64,000 bases of DNA from Thalassococcus arenae. GTDB taxonomy: Bacteria > Pseudomonadota > Alphaproteobacteria > Rhodobacterales > Rhodobacteraceae. Below are positions 59,364-64,000 of this stretch, in pieces; position 1 is the stretch's first letter; each line of letters begins with the position of its first letter. The notes below the pieces were generated by a model that made no database searches, had not been told where the DNA came from, and saw only the letters and a program-made list of their open reading frames with translations. The position numbers and the translations under genes were made by a program. The DNA is taken from positions 1,779,001 to 1,843,000 of the forward strand of contig NZ_JAHRWL010000001.1 of NCBI RefSeq assembly GCF_019104745.1. Reading direction: 5' to 3'.

Positions 59364-60335
59364 TCAGCGCCGCGCCCAGAGCCCCCGCCGGCCAAGCTGT
59401 CGGTGGCCTTTCCGCCGTTCGCGCAAGAACACGAACAGGCCCGAACCGAGGATCAGGGCGCAGCCGATCCAGGTGGTCGCATCCGGGATTTCGCCGAAGA
59501 TCAGCCACCCCCAGAAGAACGCCAGCGGCAGCCCGAGATATTCGAACGGCGCGATGACGGCGGCGTCGGCCAACCGATAGGCGGCGGTCATCGCATAGAC
59601 CATGAACCCCGCCACGAATCCGAGAAAGACCAGAAACCAGATCTCTTCGGCCGGGGGGCGGATCCAGGGGCGCAGCAGGAATTCCAGGCTTGCGGGCGTG
59701 GTCTCGGCCACGAAACGGCCATCGCCTGCGACGGCGAAGAACAGCAGGCTGACCGCGACAAAGACCGACTGGTTGTAGATCGCCATCGTCGCGGTGCTGG
59801 CCGATACGCCCAGCCGCCGTGTCAGCACCTGCATCAGCGCGTAGAAGGTGGCGGCGATCACCGGCAGCGCCATGACGACGCGGGGCGCGTCGGTCGCGTC
59901 GGCCCAGGGGCGCTGCATGACCAGAACGCCAACGAACCCGACCAGCACCGCGCCCAACCGCAGCGGGCCGACCCTTTCACCCAGAAGCGGAACCGACAGC
60001 AAGGTGATCAGCAGCGGCGCGACGAAAAACAGCGCCGTGACCTGGCCCAGCGGCATCACCGCCAGTGCCGCGAAGAAGGTCAGGTTGGCCATCACGATCA
60101 GCAATCCGCGCAAGATGAGCAGGAACGGTTTGTCGGTGCGCAGCGCGCGTAGCCCGCCTTCATGGCTCAGAAAGACGAAGGTCAGCAGCAACCCGCAGAC
60201 GGCGCGGATGAACACCAGCTGGTGCAGCGGATAGCCGCCCGACAGGTACTTGATCGTCAGGTCGTTGAGCGAAATCAGCAGGACGCCCGCACAAACGAAG
60301 AGGATTCCAAGGGTGGGGCGGTCGTGCTGGGCCAT
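59364..60335 (-). CDS. DMT-superfamily (EamA) transporter
   Basis: A 323-residue inner-membrane transporter with about ten hydrophobic segments in two EamA repeats. The second repeat includes [16 protein letters not shown] and [22 protein letters not shown], the latter a clear EamA marker. ATG 60335 lies near a position suited to the short cytoplasmic N-terminus [10 protein letters not shown]. Substrate unknown; EamA proteins export amino acids or other metabolites. Confidence 0.9.
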   Translation of the reverse strand: MAQHDRPTLGILFVCAGVLLISLNDLTIKYLSGGYPLHQLVFIRAVCGLLLTFVFLSHEGGLRALRTDKPFLLILRGLLIVMANLTFFAALAVMPLGQVTALFFVAPLLITLLSVPLLGERVGPLRLGAVLVGFVGVLVMQRPWADATDAPRVVMALPVIAATFYALMQVLTRRLGVSASTATMAIYNQSVFVAVSLLFFAVAGDGRFVAETTPASLEFLLRPWIRPPAEEIWFLVFLGFVAGFMVYAMTAAYRLADAAVIAPFEYLGLPLAFFWGWLIFGEIPDATTWIGCALILGSGLFVFLRERRKGHRQLGRRGLWARR

Positions 60336-60468
60336 GTCTCGGCCTAGCGCGGCGCGTCCGTCTTCGCCAGCCCGATTGCGACATGAACAACGGCCATGCG
60401 ATATTGCACGATTGCACTTGCGGGGGGCGGGGCTAGGTTGCGCGCACAAGAACGAAAGGACCGATCCC

Positions 60469-61401
60469 ATGGCCATGGTGGAAATCCGCGACCTGCAAAA
60501 GGTCTATGACGGCGGGTTCGAAGCGCTGAAGAGCGTGTCGCTGGACATCCAGGAAGGCGAGATCCTGGCGCTGCTGGGCCCCAACGGCGCGGGCAAGACG
60601 ACGCTGATTTCCGCCGTTTGCGGCATCACTCTTCCGACCGCCGGACGGATCCGCGTGGGCGGCCACGACGTGATCGACGACTACCGCGCGGCGCGCAACC
60701 TGGTGGGCCTGGTGCCGCAGGAAATCAACCTGGAACCCTTCGAGAAGGTGATCAACACGGTGCGCTTTTCCCGCGGCCTGTTCGGCAAGCCGCGCGACGA
60801 TGCCTTCATCGAACAGGTGCTGCGCAAGCTGTCGCTTTGGGACAAGAAGGACAGCCCGATCCGCGCGCTGTCGGGTGGGATGAAACGCCGCGTGCTGATC
60901 GCCAAGGCGCTGAGCCACGAACCGCGGGTGCTGTTTCTGGACGAACCCACCGCCGGCGTCGATGTCGAGCTGCGCCGCGACATGTGGGAAACGGTGGCCG
61001 AGCTGAAACGTGACGGCGTGACGATCATCCTGACCACCCATTACATCGAAGAGGCCGAGGCGATCGCCGACCGGGTGGGTGTGATCAACCGCGGCCAGAT
61101 CCTGCTGGTGGAAGAAAAGTCCAGCCTGATGACCCGCATGGGGCAAAAGGAATTGCGTGTCGACCTGGCCGAGCCGTTGACCGCTGTACCCGACGCGTTG
61201 TCGGAGTTCGACCTGGCGCTGGATGACGGCGGCCAGACGCTGGTCTTCGCCTATGACACCGCCGCCGACCGGTCGGGCATCGCACGGCTGATGACCGCGC
61301 TCAGCGGGGCCGGCGTGGCGGTGCGCGACGTGCATACCCGACAGAATTCGCTCGAGGATATCTTTGTCGGGCTGGTCAGCAAGCAGGAGGACGCGGCATG
61401 A
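60469..61401 (+). CDS. ABC-2-type transporter ATP-binding protein
   Basis: A 310-residue ATPase of the drug/antibiotic or lipid exporter type. Walker A is GPNGAGKT (37-44), signature LSGGMKRRV, Walker [13 protein letters not shown] and the H-loop [21 protein letters not shown] precedes the ATG. The last bases overlap the permease start (ATGA at 61398-61401). With the single-domain permease it should form an exporter; substrate unknown, YadG/YadH-like in E. coli terms. Confidence 0.92.
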   Translation: MAMVEIRDLQKVYDGGFEALKSVSLDIQEGEILALLGPNGAGKTTLISAVCGITLPTAGRIRVGGHDVIDDYRAARNLVGLVPQEINLEPFEKVINTVRFSRGLFGKPRDDAFIEQVLRKLSLWDKKDSPIRALSGGMKRRVLIAKALSHEPRVLFLDEPTAGVDVELRRDMWETVAELKRDGVTIILTTHYIEEAEAIADRVGVINRGQILLVEEKSSLMTRMGQKELRVDLAEPLTAVPDALSEFDLALDDGGQTLVFAYDTAADRSGIARLMTALSGAGVAVRDVHTRQNSLEDIFVGLVSKQEDAA

Positions 61402-62159
61402 ACTGGCAGGCCATAGCCGCGATCTACCGGTTCGAGATGGCGCGGTTCTTTCGCACGCTTCTGCAAAGCTTCATCTCTCCGGTCATCTCGACCTCGCTTT
61501 ACTTCGTCGTCTTCGGTGCGGCGATCGGGTCGCGGATCGACCAGGTCGAGGGGGTCAGCTATGGCGCCTTCATCGTGCCGGGGCTGGTGATGTTGAGCGT
61601 GATGACCCAGGCGATTTCCAACGCGTCTTTCGGCATCTATTTCCCGAAATTCATCGGCACGATCTACGAATTGCTGTCCGCACCGGTGAATTTCCTGGAA
61701 ATCGTGGTCGGCTATGTCGGCGCGGCGGCGACCAAGGCGCTGTTCATCGGGGTGGTGATCCTGGTCACGGCGTCGTTGTTCGTCGATCTGGATATCGCGC
61801 ATCCGGTGGCGATGCTGGCCTTTCTGGTGCTGACCTGCCTGAGCTTCGCGCTTTTGGGGTTCATCATCGGCATCTGGGCCGGCAATTTCGAGCAGTTGCA
61901 ACTGGTGCCGCTGCTGATCGTGACGCCGTTGGTCTTTCTGGGCGGGTCGTTCTACTCAATCTCGATGCTGCCGCCGGTCTGGCAGACGATCACGCTGTTC
62001 AACCCGGTGGTCTACCTGATCTCGGGTTTTCGCTGGTCGTTCTTCGGCATGGCGGATGTCCCGGTGGGGCTGTCGCTGCTGGCGATCGCCGGGTTCACCG
62101 CGCTGTGCCTGGGCGTGATCTGGTGGATATTCAAGACTGGCTGGCGCATCCGCAACTGA
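61398..62159 (+). CDS. ABC-2-type transporter permease
   Basis: A 253-residue integral membrane permease, partner of the preceding ATPase by overlap. Six hydrophobic segments and the ABC-2 signature near the C-terminus ([20 protein letters not shown] and [14 protein letters not shown]) identify the family. The final segment ends in [11 protein letters not shown]. It resembles YadH. Substrate unknown. Confidence 0.92.
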   Translation: MNWQAIAAIYRFEMARFFRTLLQSFISPVISTSLYFVVFGAAIGSRIDQVEGVSYGAFIVPGLVMLSVMTQAISNASFGIYFPKFIGTIYELLSAPVNFLEIVVGYVGAAATKALFIGVVILVTASLFVDLDIAHPVAMLAFLVLTCLSFALLGFIIGIWAGNFEQLQLVPLLIVTPLVFLGGSFYSISMLPPVWQTITLFNPVVYLISGFRWSFFGMADVPVGLSLLAIAGFTALCLGVIWWIFKTGWRIRN

Positions 62160-62166
62160 ACCGGCG

Positions 62167-62230
62167 AGAGGGGCCAGCCCCTCTGGCGGCAAGCCGCCAT
62201 TCACCCCGGAGTTTTCCGGGCAAGATGAAG
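62167..62230 (+). terminator. Hairpins plus 23-nt motif, copy E, between convergent ABC permease and YeeE genes
   Basis: Two stems, AGAGGGGC/GCCCCTCT (62167-62184) and GGCGGC/GCCGCC (62185-62198), are followed by CCCC and GGAGTTTTCCGGG plus CAAGATGAAG (62208-62230). The stop of the minus-strand YeeE gene begins two bases later. The most divergent of the five copies. Confidence 0.6.
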
Positions 62231-62231
62231 A

Positions 62232-63293
62232 TCAGGCCAGCGCCGGGGCGCCGGGGCGGCGCAGGATCGTGTCCATCGTGATGCCGCCCACCCACATGGA
62301 GAACAGCGCAAGCCAGGCGGTGCCGGCGAAGATCGATCCGCCGGTGACGCCCGCGCCGATAGCGCAGCCACCGGCCAGCATGCCGCCGAAACCCATCAGC
62401 GCGGCGCCGATCATCGCCTGGCGCATCGGGATGGCGCCTTCGAAGCCCTGGAATTTCAGTTCGTGCGCCCAGGCGGCGGCGGCGAACGAGCCGATCACGA
62501 CACCCGGCACGAGGCCGATATCGAATTCCAGCAGCGACGAGCGATCGAGGAAGAACATCAGCATGTTGGCCGAAGGCCCCGTGAAGGTCAGGCTTTCGAT
62601 CGGCACCGGGTCGAAGGCGACCTGCGACAGGGCATGGGTCAGCCCGTAGCCGAGCGCCACGGCAAAGCCGACACCGGACGCGAAAACCAGCCGCCGCGCG
62701 CCGATGCGGTGGCGGCGCGACAGTTCCAGCGCCAAGACCGCGATCGCCAGGCCGAAGACCAGTCCCGAACCGCGCGGCAGGTGCAGGGCCGTGAGCAGAT
62801 CCAGGTTGCGCCCGCCGGAGGTGATCCAAAGGGCCGCCAGCCGGTCGCGCAACGGCGCCAGCCAGCCGGTCAGCGTCATCTGGGCCACCACGGCAAAGAT
62901 CATCCCCGAGACGACGGAGCGCAGGTTGCCGGTGGCCGCCAGAACCAGCAGACGCCCCGAACAGCCGCGCGCCAGCACCATGCCGGCGCCGAACAGCAGC
63001 CCGCCGATGATCGCGCCGGACCAGCTCCCGGGCACTGCCATCATCCGCGCCTCGGCCGTGTCGATCAGGCCCAGCAGGCGCGCCCCCTGCACCCAGACCA
63101 GGGCAGTCGAGAAGGTCAGCAGCCAGACCGCAACCTTGTCTTCCAGCTTGCCGCGGGCGAATTCGACCGTTGCGGCGCGCAGACAGAATCGCGAGCGCTG
63201 CGCGGCCACCCCGAAGACAAGACCCGTCAGCAGGCCGAACAGCGCCGCCGTGGGCGCTTCGCCGATGCGATCAACAAGACCGACTAGATCCAT
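62232..63293 (-). CDS. YeeE/YedE family (TsuA-like) sulfur-compound transporter
   Basis: A 353-residue polytopic membrane protein of the YeeE/YedE family, which includes the thiosulfate importer TsuA. Two conserved cysteine motifs are present: LARGCSGRL and LAGGCAIGAGVTGGS, each in a repeated half, as required for thiosulfate relay in the characterised member. GGAGGAG precedes the ATG. No TusA or DsrE-type gene adjoins it, so the sulfur species is not certain. Divergent from an MFS gene across an FNR-like box. Confidence 0.88.
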   Translation of the reverse strand: MDLVGLVDRIGEAPTAALFGLLTGLVFGVAAQRSRFCLRAATVEFARGKLEDKVAVWLLTFSTALVWVQGARLLGLIDTAEARMMAVPGSWSGAIIGGLLFGAGMVLARGCSGRLLVLAATGNLRSVVSGMIFAVVAQMTLTGWLAPLRDRLAALWITSGGRNLDLLTALHLPRGSGLVFGLAIAVLALELSRRHRIGARRLVFASGVGFAVALGYGLTHALSQVAFDPVPIESLTFTGPSANMLMFFLDRSSLLEFDIGLVPGVVIGSFAAAAWAHELKFQGFEGAIPMRQAMIGAALMGFGGMLAGGCAIGAGVTGGSIFAGTAWLALFSMWVGGITMDTILRRPGAPALA

Positions 63294-63342
63294 GGGCTCC
63301 TCCGCGATGCCACATACATGCGGGGGTTCGCATCCGACCGCC

Positions 63343-63356
63343 TTGATTCAGATCAG
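63343..63356. promoter_or_regulatory. FNR-like box between YeeE and MFS genes
   Basis: TTGAT-TCAG-ATCAG matches the FNR/FnrL palindrome TTGAT-N4-ATCAA at nine of ten positions. It lies 50 bases from the YeeE start and 49 bases from the MFS start, in a 111-base divergent spacer, well placed for oxygen-responsive control of either gene. Confidence 0.5.
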
Positions 63357-63404
63357 CCGCGGGGGGACTCGCCAAGTCTGCGCAAACGGCGTAAAGCCGC
63401 CGTC

Positions 63405-64000
63405 ATGATGCCCGTTCCCCTGCACGAGGCCCGGTCCCTGCCGCTGTGGCGGCGACCCGTGACGCTGCTGTTTCTCATGGCCATCGCCATGCCGCTGTCC
63501 TTTGCGACGTGGTCGGCGCTGCTGAACAACTTCGTCATCGAGGCGGCGCAGTTCGACGGTTCGGACATCGGCTGGCTGCACACGGTACGCGAGATTCCCG
63601 GGTTCCTGGCCATCGGTGTGATCGTCGTCATCCTGTTCGTGCGCGAACAGACGCTGGCGATGATCTCGCTGGCGCTGCTGGGCGTGGCCACGGCGATCAC
63701 GGCGCAGTTTCCGACCATGGGTGGGTTGCTGTTCGTCACGCTCATCAGTTCGATCGGCTTTCACTATTACGAGACCGTGAATCAAAGCCTGCAACTGCAA
63801 TGGCTGCCCAAGGATCGCGCGCCGCAGATGCTGGGCCTGTTGATCGCGGCGGGATCGGCCGCGACACTGGTGGCCTATCTGGCGATCGTGATGACCTGGC
63901 GCGCCTTCGATCTCAGCTACGATTTCGTTTATGTGGTCTCGGGCGGTCTGACGCTGCTGATCGTGGCCTATTGCGTGCTGGTGATCCCGCCCTTCGAGTC
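63405..64000 (+). CDS. Major facilitator superfamily transporter (3' truncated by window edge)
   Basis: The first 198 codons of a polytopic membrane protein run to the window edge without a stop. Six hydrophobic segments are visible: MAIAMPLSFATWSALLNNF, FLAIGVIVVILFV, and later LLIAAGSAATLVAYLAIVM among them. The ASFATW and GWLHTVREIPGF features suit an MFS permease. ATG 63405 or 63408 may be used. Divergent from the YeeE gene. Substrate unknown. Confidence 0.8.
   Translation, partial: MMPVPLHEARSLPLWRRPVTLLFLMAIAMPLSFATWSALLNNFVIEAAQFDGSDIGWLHTVREIPGFLAIGVIVVILFVREQTLAMISLALLGVATAITAQFPTMGGLLFVTLISSIGFHYYETVNQSLQLQWLPKDRAPQMLGLLIAAGSAATLVAYLAIVMTWRAFDLSYDFVYVVSGGLTLLIVAYCVLVIPPFE

Overview
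The window is GC-rich chromosomal DNA of a Rhodobacterales-type alphaproteobacterium (Roseobacter/Rhodobacter relatives). Pointers are the AapQMP amino-acid importer, the rpmH-rnpA-yidD-yidC neighbourhood, rpsU divergent from coq9, TRAP transporters, and a recurrent 23-nt intergenic motif after hairpins. Genes are tightly packed, and many neighbours share a 4-nt ATGA or GTGA stop/start overlap. No insertion sequence, prophage or CRISPR array is visible. No stretch over 300 bases lacks a gene; the longest gaps (12374-12659, 16354-16594, 50917-51163) hold the signals described below.

Layout. 1-2964: end of the aap amino-acid ABC operon. 2989-8312 (minus): yidC, a MOSC protein, engB, argB, an Fe-S protein and a SixA-like phosphatase, mostly overlapping. 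8480-12373: an EAL protein, ttcA, a lipoprotein on plus, then yidD-rnpA-rpmH behind a clear promoter. 12660-16212: TVP38 protein, flavin disulfide oxidoreductase and an orphan histidine kinase. 16277-16353: tRNA-Arg(ACG). 16595-20327: ene-reductase, NUDIX, di-heme peroxidase and Sel1 protein.

20525-28122 is the most striking region. On minus it carries an SsuD-like FMNH2 monooxygenase, an aldo/keto reductase, a flavin reductase and a DctQMP TRAP importer. On plus it carries a GntR regulator and a Gfo/Idh/MocA protein. The enzyme set matches the oxidative sulfoquinovose (sulfo-SMO) pathway, with a TRAP transporter where the known system has an ABC importer, and a Gfo/Idh enzyme that could be the NAD-dependent sulfoquinovosidase. 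Together they would import the sulfonate, split off the aglycone, remove sulfite oxidatively and reduce the product to glucose.

28319-36327 is a type I secretion locus: a BapA-like adhesin of seven Ig-like repeats, a TolC-like lipoprotein, an ABC exporter and an HlyD-type adaptor. 36440-38329: dtd, a PfkB kinase and Hsp20. 38333-44970 (minus) is an envelope gene set: zinc-ribbon membrane protein, SPFH-GYF2 protein, DUF2927 lipoprotein, TelA, XpaC, a 29-residue membrane microprotein and two more membrane proteins.

45055-52768 holds two pseudouridine synthases, tadA (which would modify the tRNA-Arg(ACG) of this window), hemF, an SDR lacking the catalytic lysine, rsmC, clpS, a HAD hydrolase and a D-Ala-D-Ala carboxypeptidase with a SPOR-like end. 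52773-64000: a DUF900 hydrolase, rpsU, coq9, two quinone oxidoreductases, divergent hemC/hemE, a DMT exporter, an ABC-2 exporter, a YeeE sulfur transporter and the start of an MFS transporter, the last two flanking an FNR-like box.
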